NCBI GenBank assembly: GCA_023387775.1
Contig: JAEWHN010000231.1
Coordinates: forward strand, 1-46,381
Source of the DNA: Pseudomonadota bacterium
GTDB taxonomy: Bacteria; Pseudomonadota; Alphaproteobacteria; Rhizobiales; Rhizobiaceae
Direction of reading: 5' to 3'
Length of the DNA stretch: 46,381 nt
Shown: positions 7,814 through 15,594 of the stretch, piece by piece
How positions within the stretch are numbered: the stretch's first letter is position 1
Layout: every line of letters begins with the position of its first letter
The notes under the pieces: model-generated
Told to the model about the DNA's origin: nothing
What the model saw: the letters and a program-made list of their open reading frames with translations, nothing else
Database searches by the model: none
Made by a program: the position numbers and the translations under genes

Positions 7814-9829
7814 TCAGTCGCCCGAGCCGGGCATGATCAGTTGCTGGCCCGGCATGATGCGGCCAGGGTTGCCGCGCAGCTGCGGGTTCAGGTTGAGGAT
7901 TTCCTGGTAGCGGTGGCCGTCGCCGAGCACGTCGGTGGCGATCGACCACAGCGACTGGCCGGCCTGCACCCTGTAGGCCGCCGGCGTGGCCGAAATCTTC
8001 TCCACCGGCGCGCCGATCGGCTGCTCGCCCTTCTCGTCGTGCTGCGGCGCGACCGGCTCGGGCTCCGCCTCGGGGGCGGCGGGCGTGGGCGCCGGCGCCT
8101 GCGCGGCCGCCTTGCCCTCGAGCGGCGGCAGCCCCTCGGCCAGCTTCTTCTGCACCGAGGCCAGCAGATCCGGCTCCGGCTTCATGTCGCGCGAATGGCT
8201 CCACTGGAAGGTGGCTTCCAGCTTGCGGCCCACGCGCCAGTAGGCATCGCCGAGATGGTCGTTCAGCACCGGGTCCTCGGGCTTGAGCGAGACCGCGCGC
8301 TCGAGTTCGACCACCGCTTCGTCGAAGCGGCCGAGGCGATAATAGGCCCAGCCCAGCGAATCGATGATGTAGCCGTCGCTCGGGCGCAGGTCGGCCGCCT
8401 TGCGGATCATGGCCAAGCCTTCGTCCAGGTTCGTGTTCATGTCGACCCAGGAGTAGCCGAGATAGTTCAGCACCTGCGGCTGGTCGGGCATCAGCTTCAG
8501 CGCCTCGCGGAAGTTCGGCTCGGCCTTCGGCCATTCCTTCATCCGCTCATAGGCGATGCCGCGCTGGTAGAAGATGTACCAGTCGCTCTTTTCGGGCTTT
8601 TTCAGTCGCTCGACCGCCTTGTTGTAGACATCGGCCGCGGCGCGGAAATTCTCGGTCGAGGCATAGACGCTGCCCAGCGCCAGATAGGCGCGCGTGTCGT
8701 CGGGCGCCTGCTCCAGCAGTGCCTTGAGATGGGAAATGGCCTCGTCGTGCTCCTTGAGGTCGGCCAGGTTGAGGCCAAGCTGCAATTCGGCCGCGCGCTT
8801 CAGAGGCGAAGTAGCCGGCACGCGCTTATAGAGCTCGATCGCCTCCTGCGGGTTTTCCTGCTGCTCGGCAACGGAGGCCAGCTGCAGCAGGGCCGCATCG
8901 CTGTCGTGCCTCAGCGCCAGCGCATATTGCAGATAGAGCCGCACGAAAGGCTCGCCACCGCCGCGGTTCAGCGCGGAGGCCAGGTCGAGCAGGATTTCGC
9001 TGGCGCCGTCAGCCGGGGTCGAGATCAGCGGCTCAACCGGCTCGCCCTTCTCGATCTTCTCGCGCAGCACCATCAGCGGCACGCGGCCGCTGGCGAAAGC
9101 ATCGGCCTTGTCCAGCACGGCCAGAGCTTTCTTCTTCTCGCCGCGATGGGCAAGGGAGCTGGCATGAGCCTCGGCCGCACGCAGCCAGGTTTCGGGCGCC
9201 GCGCCGCCCGCGGCCACGTTATCCAGCGTTGTGGCGAAGAGCTTGTCGGCTTCCTGCGACTTGCCGGCCACATCGGCGATCAGCGCCCGGTGGTAGGCGG
9301 TGAACAGCGTGTACCACTCCGGCCCCTTGAGCTTGTCGAGATAGGCCAGCGCGTCCTTCGTGTCGCCGGCACCCGCCTTCGACCAGGCGGTGATGATGCT
9401 CGTGATCAGCCGGTCGAGGTCGGATTCGACCACGAGTTTCAGAAAGTTCTCGGATGCGCGGTAGTCCTGCTTGCGAATGGCGTCGATCGCCAGCGCCAGC
9501 CGCGAGAAGCGCTCCACATCCGGCACGGTCTTCAGCTTCTCGGCATAGGGCAGCGATTCGTCGAAGCGGCCCTGTGCGATCAGGGCCAGCATCAGGTTCT
9601 GCTGCAGTTCCTGGTTCTCGGTGTCGAAGGCCAGGGCGCGCTTGTAATAGGCGATGGCGTTGTCGAGGTCGTTGTCCACCTCTGCCACCCGCGCAGCGAG
9701 ATAGGCGCCGGAAAGCGAACTGATCCTGACCGTTTCCTCAGTCTGCTTGGCCAGGACAGGCTGCCCTATCACCATCAGGCCCGCCAGCGCCGAAACACTC
9801 GCCAGCCAGCCCATGCTCATTCGCCGCAT
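7814..9829 (-). CDS. Exported TPR-repeat protein with C-terminal LysM domain
   Basis: The 671-residue protein starts with a signal peptide (MRRMSMGWLASVSALAGLM, likely cut after VLA near residue 27). A long series of tetratricopeptide repeats follows (for example LNYLGYSWVDMNTNLDEGLA and DSLGWAYYRLGRFDEAVVEL). A proline/alanine linker near 580-610 leads to a C-terminal LysM-like domain, YRVQAGQSLWSIATDVLG through GQQLIMP, expected to bind peptidoglycan. It probably sits in the periplasm as a scaffold for other proteins. The ATG has AAGGA 6 bases upstream. Its own terminator follows at 7745-7772. The precise role is unknown. Confidence 0.85.
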   Translation of the reverse strand: MRRMSMGWLASVSALAGLMVIGQPVLAKQTEETVRISSLSGAYLAARVAEVDNDLDNAIAYYKRALAFDTENQELQQNLMLALIAQGRFDESLPYAEKLKTVPDVERFSRLALAIDAIRKQDYRASENFLKLVVESDLDRLITSIITAWSKAGAGDTKDALAYLDKLKGPEWYTLFTAYHRALIADVAGKSQEADKLFATTLDNVAAGGAAPETWLRAAEAHASSLAHRGEKKKALAVLDKADAFASGRVPLMVLREKIEKGEPVEPLISTPADGASEILLDLASALNRGGGEPFVRLYLQYALALRHDSDAALLQLASVAEQQENPQEAIELYKRVPATSPLKRAAELQLGLNLADLKEHDEAISHLKALLEQAPDDTRAYLALGSVYASTENFRAAADVYNKAVERLKKPEKSDWYIFYQRGIAYERMKEWPKAEPNFREALKLMPDQPQVLNYLGYSWVDMNTNLDEGLAMIRKAADLRPSDGYIIDSLGWAYYRLGRFDEAVVELERAVSLKPEDPVLNDHLGDAYWRVGRKLEATFQWSHSRDMKPEPDLLASVQKKLAEGLPPLEGKAAAQAPAPTPAAPEAEPEPVAPQHDEKGEQPIGAPVEKISATPAAYRVQAGQSLWSIATDVLGDGHRYQEILNLNPQLRGNPGRIMPGQQLIMPGSGD

Positions 9830-9965
9830 ATTTGTCCTTCCCGCCCCGCCGCGCCACGGCGGCGTGACTCATTCGCGCGATAGTTCGCAAAAGCATGGCC
9901 TTTTTGCGATCGCGGTTCAATCGGCCGCGCTTCACAATCCGGTCAGTTGCATTGCAGCAACAGGC

Positions 9966-10985
9966 TTATACCACGCGGCTGATGCAGAAATCGATGACGT
10001 CGATCAATGCCGCCTTCTGCGGCGTGGCATCGAGCGGCGCCAGCGCGTCGCGGGCAATCTCGCCGAAATGGCGCGCGCGGCCGATGGTGTCGGCAATGGC
10101 GCCGTGGCGGGTCATGAGGCCGATCGCCTTTTCCAGCGCGGCATCGTCGGTCGCGTTGGCCTCGATGGCGCTCTTCCAGAATTCGCGCTCGGCCGCCGTG
10201 CCGCGCCGATAGGCGAGAATGACAGGAAGCGTCACCTTGCCCTCGCGAAAATCGTCGCCGACATTCTTGCCCAGATTGCTGCTGTCGCCGCTGTAGTCCA
10301 GCGCATCGTCGATGAGCTGGAAGGCAAGGCCGAGATTCATGCCATAGGAGCGCAACGCCGCCCGCGCCGGCTTCGCGGCGCCGGCAATCACCGGCCCGAC
10401 TTCGGCCGCGGCCGAGAACAGCGCCGCCGTCTTGGCCTTGATGACTGCGAAATGCTCGTCTTCGGTGGTTTCCAGGTTCTTGGCGGCCGCAAGCTGCATC
10501 ACCTCGCCTTCGGCGATGACGGTAGCGGCGGTGGACAGGATTTCCAGGGCTTCGAGCGAGCCGACATCCACCATCATGCGGAACGCCTGGCCAAGCAGGA
10601 AATCGCCCACCAGCACGCTGGCCTGGTTGCCCCAGATGGTGCGCGCCGTCTTCTTGCCGCGCCGCATGCCGCTCTCGTCGACCACGTCGTCGTGCAGCAG
10701 CGTGGCGGTGTGCATGAACTCCACGCTGGTGGCGAGCTGGATATGGCCTTCGCCCGAATAGCCGAACATCTGGGCGGCGGCCAGCGTCAGCATCGGCCGC
10801 AGCCGCTTGCCGCCCGATGAGATCAGGTGGTTGGCGACCTCGGGGATCATCTCGACATCCGAGCCCGCCTTGGAAAGGATCAGCTTGTTGACGCGCGCCA
10901 TGTCGGGCGCAGTCAGGTCGAGCAGTTCCTTGATGGACGCCGCCTCGCGCTTCCCCTCGCCGATGTTGAGAACGACACCCACCAT
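9966..10985 (-). CDS. ispB: Long-chain polyprenyl diphosphate synthase (octaprenyl/decaprenyl)
   Basis: This trans-prenyltransferase extends farnesyl diphosphate with isopentenyl diphosphate to make the ubiquinone side chain. Both aspartate-rich motifs are intact: LLHDDVVDES (FARM) and QLIDDALDYSG (SARM), plus GGKRLRP near residue 60 and the lysine region GKVTLPVI. The ATG at 10985 is preferred (339 residues) because GGAG lies just upstream; the in-frame ATG at 11027 has none. Chain length cannot be read with certainty; Rhizobiales usually make Q10. It is divergent from the DUF2007 gene, with 187 bp between the two starts. Confidence 0.93.
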   Translation of the reverse strand: MVGVVLNIGEGKREAASIKELLDLTAPDMARVNKLILSKAGSDVEMIPEVANHLISSGGKRLRPMLTLAAAQMFGYSGEGHIQLATSVEFMHTATLLHDDVVDESGMRRGKKTARTIWGNQASVLVGDFLLGQAFRMMVDVGSLEALEILSTAATVIAEGEVMQLAAAKNLETTEDEHFAVIKAKTAALFSAAAEVGPVIAGAAKPARAALRSYGMNLGLAFQLIDDALDYSGDSSNLGKNVGDDFREGKVTLPVILAYRRGTAAEREFWKSAIEANATDDAALEKAIGLMTRHGAIADTIGRARHFGEIARDALAPLDATPQKAALIDVIDFCISRVV

Positions 10986-11172
10986 AAACTCTCCAAGCAA
11001 CGGGCAGAGCCCTTCGAACTGTGTCATGATTTAGGTCGGCAAGCCCCGAATGGGCAAGAGGCGAATTGGCGCGGCGCAAAACATCCGCCGCCCGGTGGCC
11101 AGAGCCGACGCCGGGGCGTTTGCCTGCGGCAGCCCGTTTACATCGCCCGTGCAACCTGCGAATCTCGCCCCC

Positions 11173-11403
11173 ATGATCGAGCTTGTCCGCACCAACGACG
11201 CCGTCGTCATTTCCTTCATCGAATCGCTGCTGCGCGATGCGGGAATCCATTGCCTGGTCGCCGACCAGAACATGAGCGTGCTGGACGGATCGATCGGCGT
11301 GCTGCCGCGCCGCATCCTGGTGGCGGAAGACGATGCGGCCGAGGCACGGCGGCTGCTGATCGACGCCGGGTTCGCCAAGGAAATCCGCCAGGACCGCCCA
11401 TGA
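11173..11403 (+). CDS. DUF2007 domain protein
   Basis: This 76-residue protein matches the small DUF2007 fold, found alone or fused to zinc ribbons and described as a putative signal-transducing domain. It starts MIELVRTNDAVVISFIESLL and contains the typical GVLPRRILVAEDDAAEAR. The ATG at 11173 is chosen because upstream residues in the same frame do not look like protein of this family; no strong ribosome site is visible. Its stop overlaps the start of the next gene (ATGA at 11400-11403), so the two are translationally coupled. Confidence 0.8.
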   Translation: MIELVRTNDAVVISFIESLLRDAGIHCLVADQNMSVLDGSIGVLPRRILVAEDDAAEARRLLIDAGFAKEIRQDRP

Positions 11404-12185
11404 CGACGACCGCGCCCGAGCGCACCGCCGTTACACTCGACGCATTCCACCGCGGCAATTTCTGGCTGGTGCAGCCGAGCGATGCAGGCCACCGCGCCGG
11501 CATGGACGCGCTGATGCTGGCTGCCGCCGTGCCGTCTTATTTTCGCGGCACCCTGGCCGATTTCGGCGCCGGCGCCGGCGCGGCCGGGCTGGCAGTCGCC
11601 TCGCGCTGCCCGGGTGCGACGGTGACGCTGGTGGAGCAATCGCCGGAAATGGCCGGTTTCGCCCGCTTGACCCTCGCACATGCAGGCAACGCCCATCTCA
11701 ACGCGCGCGTCTCGCTGCTGGAAGCCGACGTGACGCTTGCCGGCAAAGCGCGCGCCGCCGCCGGGCTGGCCGACAATTCCTGCGACTTTGTTATCATGAA
11801 CCCGCCCTTCAACCTGTCGCGCGACCGCCCCACGCCGGACGATCTGCGCCGCCAGGCGCATGTGATGGAGGACGGGCTGTTCGAGCGCTGGCTGCGCAGC
11901 GCCGCCGCCGTCGTGCGCCCGCGGGGCGGGCTGGCGCTGATTGCCCGGCCGCAGTCGCTGCCGCAAATCCTGGCAGCACTCGCCGGCCGCTTCGGCTCGG
12001 CCGAGATCGTGCCCATCCATCCGCGCACCGAGGCCGCCGCCATCCGCATCGTGCTGCGCGCCCGCCGCGCCGCGCGCGGGGCGCTTGCGCTTTGCCCGCC
12101 GCTGGTCCTTCATGACCACGGCCACAAGCTCTCGCCCCGCGCCGACGCGGTCAGCAACGGGCGTGCATCGCTTTTCGGCGACTGA
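11400..12185 (+). CDS. TrmN6-like SAM-dependent methyltransferase
   Basis: The 261-residue class I methyltransferase resembles tRNA1(Val) (adenine-N6)-methyltransferase TrmN6/YfiC. The SAM-binding motif I is LADFGAGAGAAGLAVA near residue 49, and the N6-adenine catalytic motif NPPFN lies near residue 130. An N-terminal DAFHRGNFWLVQPSDAGHRAG segment is typical of the family. It overlaps the DUF2007 gene by four bases. It could act on tRNA or another RNA substrate; which base is methylated is inferred only from the family. Confidence 0.85.
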   Translation: MTTTAPERTAVTLDAFHRGNFWLVQPSDAGHRAGMDALMLAAAVPSYFRGTLADFGAGAGAAGLAVASRCPGATVTLVEQSPEMAGFARLTLAHAGNAHLNARVSLLEADVTLAGKARAAAGLADNSCDFVIMNPPFNLSRDRPTPDDLRRQAHVMEDGLFERWLRSAAAVVRPRGGLALIARPQSLPQILAALAGRFGSAEIVPIHPRTEAAAIRIVLRARRAARGALALCPPLVLHDHGHKLSPRADAVSNGRASLFGD

Positions 12186-12256
12186 CCTTTTCCGGCGCCT
12201 TGCGGTCCGGAGCGAAATGCCTACATGCGAAGCAACCGCGACCGGAGACCCATTCT

Positions 12257-13126
12257 GTGAGACGACTGCTCAACCGCCTTCTGCCAAAATCACTGCGCTC
12301 GGAGACGGTGACGATCCCTGTCGTCAGGCTCCACGGCGCGATCATGTCGGGCAGCGGCCAGTTCCGCCAAACCCTGTCGCTGGCCACCACCGCGAGCGTG
12401 ATCGAGAAGGCCTTCGCCTTCGACGACGCTCCTGCCATTGCGATCTCCATCAACTCGCCCGGCGGCTCGCCGGTGCAGTCGCGCCTGATCTACAAGCGCA
12501 TTCGCGACCTCGCCGCCGAGAAGAAGAAGCAGGTGCTGGTGTTCGTCGAGGACGTGGCGGCTTCCGGCGGCTACATGATCGCGGTGGCCGGCGACGAGAT
12601 CATCGCCGACCCTTCCTCCATCGTCGGCTCGATCGGCGTCGTCTCGGCCTCATTCGGTTTCCCGGAACTCATGAAGAAGATCGGCGTCGAGCGCCGCGTC
12701 TACACCGCCGGCGACAACAAGGCGGTGCTCGACCCGTTCAAGCCTGAGAAGAAGGAGGACGTCGAGCGCCTGAAGACGCTGCAGCTCGAGGTTCACGGCA
12801 CCTTCATCGACCTGGTCAGGGAGCGCCGCGGCGCGAAGCTGAACGATGATCCCGACCTCTTCAGTGGCCTGTTCTGGAGCGGCCAGCGCGGCCTCGAGCT
12901 CGGTCTCGTCGACGGCCTCGGCGACATGCGCTCCGTGCTCAAGCAGCGCTTCGGCGAAAAGACCCGGCTCTACCTGGTCACTCCGCCGCGCGGACTGTTC
13001 GGGCGCCGGCTCGGCATCTTCGGCTCGCGGCAGGGCCTTTCCGCCGGCGACATCGCCGCGGCAGCCGCCGGAGGCCTGATGGAGGCTGCCGAGGAACGCT
13101 CGCTCTGGGCGCGCTTTGGACTTTGA
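12257..13126 (+). CDS. S49 family peptidase (SohB/SppA-like)
   Basis: This serine protease of the signal-peptide-peptidase family shows AISINSPGGSPVQS, the nucleophile motif ASGGYMIAVAGDEI, and SIVGSIGVVSASFGF. The lysine of YTAGDNKAVLDPF fits the catalytic base. The GTG at 12257 is chosen (289 residues), with GGAG about 9 bases upstream; the open frame extends to 12200, but those residues are not family-like. No signal peptide or membrane helix is seen at the N terminus, unlike E. coli SohB or SppA, so it may be cytoplasmic or membrane-associated. Confidence 0.9.
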   Translation: MRRLLNRLLPKSLRSETVTIPVVRLHGAIMSGSGQFRQTLSLATTASVIEKAFAFDDAPAIAISINSPGGSPVQSRLIYKRIRDLAAEKKKQVLVFVEDVAASGGYMIAVAGDEIIADPSSIVGSIGVVSASFGFPELMKKIGVERRVYTAGDNKAVLDPFKPEKKEDVERLKTLQLEVHGTFIDLVRERRGAKLNDDPDLFSGLFWSGQRGLELGLVDGLGDMRSVLKQRFGEKTRLYLVTPPRGLFGRRLGIFGSRQGLSAGDIAAAAAGGLMEAAEERSLWARFGL

Positions 13127-13205
13127 AAAGCGCCGGTAACATGCCTATGATGCCGGAGAAACCCGCCCCTGAGGCGGCGGCCCCAAATTGGGGAGAACAG
13201 GAACA

Positions 13206-13391
13206 ATGCCACAGCTGATCTTCTTTGCGCTCGTCGGCCTGGTCGGCTATTGGGGCTACCGCCACTTCCTCAGGGAAGCCGAACGGGTGACGGCGAAAAT
13301 CCGTCGCGCCGAGCGCGAGGCCTCCAACGGCACCATGGGCACGCTGGTGAAGGATCCCAAGACCGGCGAATACCGGCTGGCCAAGGACTGA
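13206..13391 (+). CDS. Small single-span membrane protein
   Basis: This 61-residue protein has one N-terminal membrane segment (PQLIFFALVGLVGYWGYRHF), a charged helix (EAERVTAKIRRAEREA), and a short tail (GTLVKDPKTGEYRLAKD). AGGAA precedes the ATG. An inverted repeat CCCCAA-A-TTGGGG (13181-13193) lies in its leader. It sits between the S49 peptidase and ispE on the same strand, with 10 bp to ispE. No function is known to me; small anchored proteins at this position look conserved in rhizobia, but that is from memory. Confidence 0.75.
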   Translation: MPQLIFFALVGLVGYWGYRHFLREAERVTAKIRRAEREASNGTMGTLVKDPKTGEYRLAKD

Positions 13392-13401
13392 CCGGAACGC
13401 C

Positions 13402-14259
13402 GTGCATTCTCCCGCTCCCGCCGAACATGCCCCGGCGAAGATAAATCTCGCGCTGCATGTCACCGGCCGGCGAGCCGATGGCTACCACCTGCTCGAAAGC
13501 CTGGCCGTCTTCACCGAACTCGGCGACCGCCTGATCGTGACCCCGGCCACCGAGGACTCTCTCTCGGTCACCGGCCCCTTCGCCGCGCAGGTTCCGCTCG
13601 ATGCCGGCAATCTCGTCGTTCGCGCCCGCGACGCGCTGCGCGCGCTTTCTCCCGCCGCCGCTCCGCCGGTGGCGATTTCCCTTGAAAAGAACCTGCCCGT
13701 CGCCTCCGGCATCGGCGGCGGCTCAAGCGATGCGGCGGCCGCCCTGCGCGCGCTGGCCCGCCACTGGGGCACCGAGCCCGACCTTGCCGCGCTCGGCCTG
13801 AAGCTCGGCGCCGACGTGCCCATGTGCCTTGCCGCCCGGCCGCTGGTGGCACGCGGCATCGGCGAGCATCTGGAAGCTCTGGCCGGCCTTCCGCCGCTGG
13901 CGCTGGTGCTGGTCAATCCCGGCGTCGGCGTCTCCACGCCCGATGTCTTCCGGGCGCTGGCGAGCCGCGCGAACCCGCCGCTGCCGCCCCTGCCCGGCCG
14001 GCTCGACCTCGCATCGGTGCTGGAATGGCTGCGCACCACGCGCAACGACCTGGAAAACCCCGCCAAGGCCCTTGCGCCGGCAATCGGCGAAGCGCTTGAT
14101 GCGCTTGGTAGCGCCGGCGCGCCCTTTGCCCGCATGTCCGGCTCGGGCGCGACCTGCTTCGGCCTGTTCGAGACTGACGCGGCGGCCGCCAGCGCGGCCG
14201 AGACTATCCGCGCCGGCCATGCCAGCTGGTTCGTCGCGGCGACCACAAGCATGAGGTGA
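13402..14259 (+). CDS. ispE: 4-diphosphocytidyl-2-C-methyl-D-erythritol kinase
   Basis: IspE phosphorylates CDP-methylerythritol at the 2-position in the MEP isoprenoid pathway. The GHMP-kinase motifs are present: APAKINLALHVTGRRADGYH at the N terminus, the ATP-binding loop LPVASGIGGGSSDAAAALRA near residue 100, and FARMSGSGATCFGLF near 245. It is 285 residues, the usual size. Start is GTG at 13402, with only a weak ribosome site. moaB follows 8 bp after the stop. Together with the polyprenyl synthase at 9966 it gives this window two isoprenoid enzymes. Confidence 0.96.
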   Translation: MHSPAPAEHAPAKINLALHVTGRRADGYHLLESLAVFTELGDRLIVTPATEDSLSVTGPFAAQVPLDAGNLVVRARDALRALSPAAAPPVAISLEKNLPVASGIGGGSSDAAAALRALARHWGTEPDLAALGLKLGADVPMCLAARPLVARGIGEHLEALAGLPPLALVLVNPGVGVSTPDVFRALASRANPPLPPLPGRLDLASVLEWLRTTRNDLENPAKALAPAIGEALDALGSAGAPFARMSGSGATCFGLFETDAAAASAAETIRAGHASWFVAATTSMR

Positions 14260-14267
14260 GAGGAAAG

Positions 14268-14816
14268 ATGGCCGACGAGACGCGCCCCTTCATCCCGGTC
14301 CGCATTGCCGTGCTAACGGTTTCCGACAGCCGCACGCTCTCCGACGACCGTTCCGGACAGACGCTGGCCGACCGCATCACGGAGGCCGGCCATGTGCTTG
14401 CTGCGCGCGAAATCGTCCATGACGACAAGGAAGAGATCCGCGCGCGCGTGCTGAACTGGTCGCGGGACAAGAGCATCGACGTGGTCATCACCACCGGCGG
14501 CACCGGCTTTACCGGCCGTGACGTGACGCCCGAGGCGCTGGAGCCGATCTTCGAAAAGCGCATGGACGGTTTTTCCGAAGTGTTCCACCGCATCTCCTAC
14601 GACAAGATCGGCACCTCCACCGTGCAGTCGCGCGCCACTGGCGGCGTGGTCAACGCCACTTTCGTCTTCGTTCTGCCGGGCTCGCCCGGCGCCTGCAAGG
14701 ACGCCTGGGACGGCATCCTGAAGCCCCAGCTCGACTACCGCCACATGCCATGCAACTTCGTGGAGATCATGCCGCGGCTGGACGAGCACCTGAAGCGCGG
14801 CGGCAAGTCGGCCTGA
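14268..14816 (+). CDS. moaB: Molybdenum cofactor biosynthesis protein B
   Basis: This belongs to the MoaB/MogA family, which adenylylates molybdopterin before molybdenum insertion. Characteristic segments are RIAVLTVSDSRTLSDDRSGQ, VVITTGGTGFTGRDVTPEAL, and the FVLPGSPGACKDAW loop. The ATG at 14268 (182 residues) follows GAGAGGAAAG; an ATG four codons earlier lacks a site. It runs in the same direction as ispE and ends 12 bp from the convergent glycosyltransferase gene. MoaB and MogA are hard to separate by sequence alone; the length fits MoaB. Confidence 0.93.
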   Translation: MADETRPFIPVRIAVLTVSDSRTLSDDRSGQTLADRITEAGHVLAAREIVHDDKEEIRARVLNWSRDKSIDVVITTGGTGFTGRDVTPEALEPIFEKRMDGFSEVFHRISYDKIGTSTVQSRATGGVVNATFVFVLPGSPGACKDAWDGILKPQLDYRHMPCNFVEIMPRLDEHLKRGGKSA

Positions 14817-14828
14817 GCCGGCCGTCCC

Positions 14829-15335
14829 TCAAACCGGCATCGCCACGCGGATCTCTGCCCGCAGCCGCTTCGTCGCCAGGCCATGCGCCAGCGCCTCGGC
14901 TGTCGTGGCCCGGCGCGAGAGTGGAAGCGCCTGCGCCTTGCGGATCAGCAGCCCATCTACCAGCGCCCGCTCTCGCGCAAACAGCTTTCTGAACAGGGGC
15001 AACTTGTCGGCACGGGAGCGCGCGAACCGCGCCGGCATCGCCATCATTTCCATGTGATGCTCGACCGCTTCGGTCCATCCGTCCGCCACCCGCGCGCCGG
15101 GCTCCAGCAGCAGCAGCCAGTCGCTCTTGGCCTGCACGATGCCGGCGGCGATGCCGCCTTCGGCGAGAAAATGACAGCCGGTTTGCTCCGCCACCTGCCG
15201 CGTGTGGTCGGTTGACCCAAGGTCGCAGACAATCACCTCGCGCACCATACCCGCCACGGCCGCTCCGACCAGCGACGACAGCGTGCGCGCAAGCGCTTCC
15301 TCATTGTTCCTGGTTTCGATCAGGACGCTTAGCAT
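14829..15335 (-). CDS. Short, degenerate family-2 glycosyltransferase-like protein
   Basis: The 168-residue protein begins like a GT-A family-2 glycosyltransferase: MLSVLIETRNNEEALARTLS, then VREVIVCDLGSTDHTRQVAE. Where active enzymes carry the metal-binding DxD (often LDADD), it reads SDWLLLLEPGARV, so the acidic pair is missing. The usual catalytic and acceptor regions after that are also shortened. It may have become a binding or regulatory protein, or use an unusual mechanism. ATG at 15335 has GAGG close upstream. It is convergent with moaB. Confidence 0.75.
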   Translation of the reverse strand: MLSVLIETRNNEEALARTLSSLVGAAVAGMVREVIVCDLGSTDHTRQVAEQTGCHFLAEGGIAAGIVQAKSDWLLLLEPGARVADGWTEAVEHHMEMMAMPARFARSRADKLPLFRKLFARERALVDGLLIRKAQALPLSRRATTAEALAHGLATKRLRAEIRVAMPV

Positions 15336-15420
15336 CGCCCTCGCCTATCCCAAACAGAACGCAATTGCCATCCCGTTCGCCCCGGGGCGGGGATGATTGC
15401 CAGCCAGCCGCCCCACTCCT

Positions 15421-15482
15421 GTCATCCTCGGGCCGGAGCACGAGCGATGGCGACGTGCGGAGGTTCCGGGGATCCATGCCTC
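15421..15482 (+). repeat. Single copy of the interspersed 60-bp repeat
   Basis: GTCATCCTCGGGCCGGAGCA through GGGGATCCATGCCTC is the same element as at 1080-1142 and in the 3757-4540 array. It lies between the glycosyltransferase-like gene and the radical SAM gene and falls inside an upstream extension of the radical SAM reading frame, which argues against that longer start. Confidence 0.7.
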
Positions 15483-15554
15483 TCCGCCGAAGCTGCCGCA
15501 GCGGCGCCGGAAGACCTCCTACAGTGCCGGAAACGCCGCGCACCCCCATAAAAA

Positions 15555-15569
15555 GTTCTTGCTTTGTTC
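15555..15569 (+). promoter_or_regulatory. LexA (SOS) box candidate, GTTC-N7-GTTC
   Basis: GTTC at 15555-15558 and GTTC at 15566-15569 are separated by exactly seven bases, the direct-repeat operator recognised by alphaproteobacterial LexA. It lies 25 bases upstream of the radical SAM start, where a repressor would block transcription. Its product family (SplB-like) fits DNA repair. The motif is short, so a chance match cannot be excluded. Confidence 0.6.
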
Positions 15570-15594
15570 TCTTTCCGGTAATAGGAATAGTTTC

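Noticed and set aside
7841..9883. A 680-codon open frame on the plus strand opposite the TPR-LysM gene
   Set aside because: Antisense shadow of a gene with signal peptide, TPRs and LysM; no ribosome site or domain.
15397..15594. An upstream extension of the radical SAM frame adding 66 residues
   Set aside because: It runs through the interspersed repeat and the SOS-type box, has no ribosome site, and encodes no family-like sequence.
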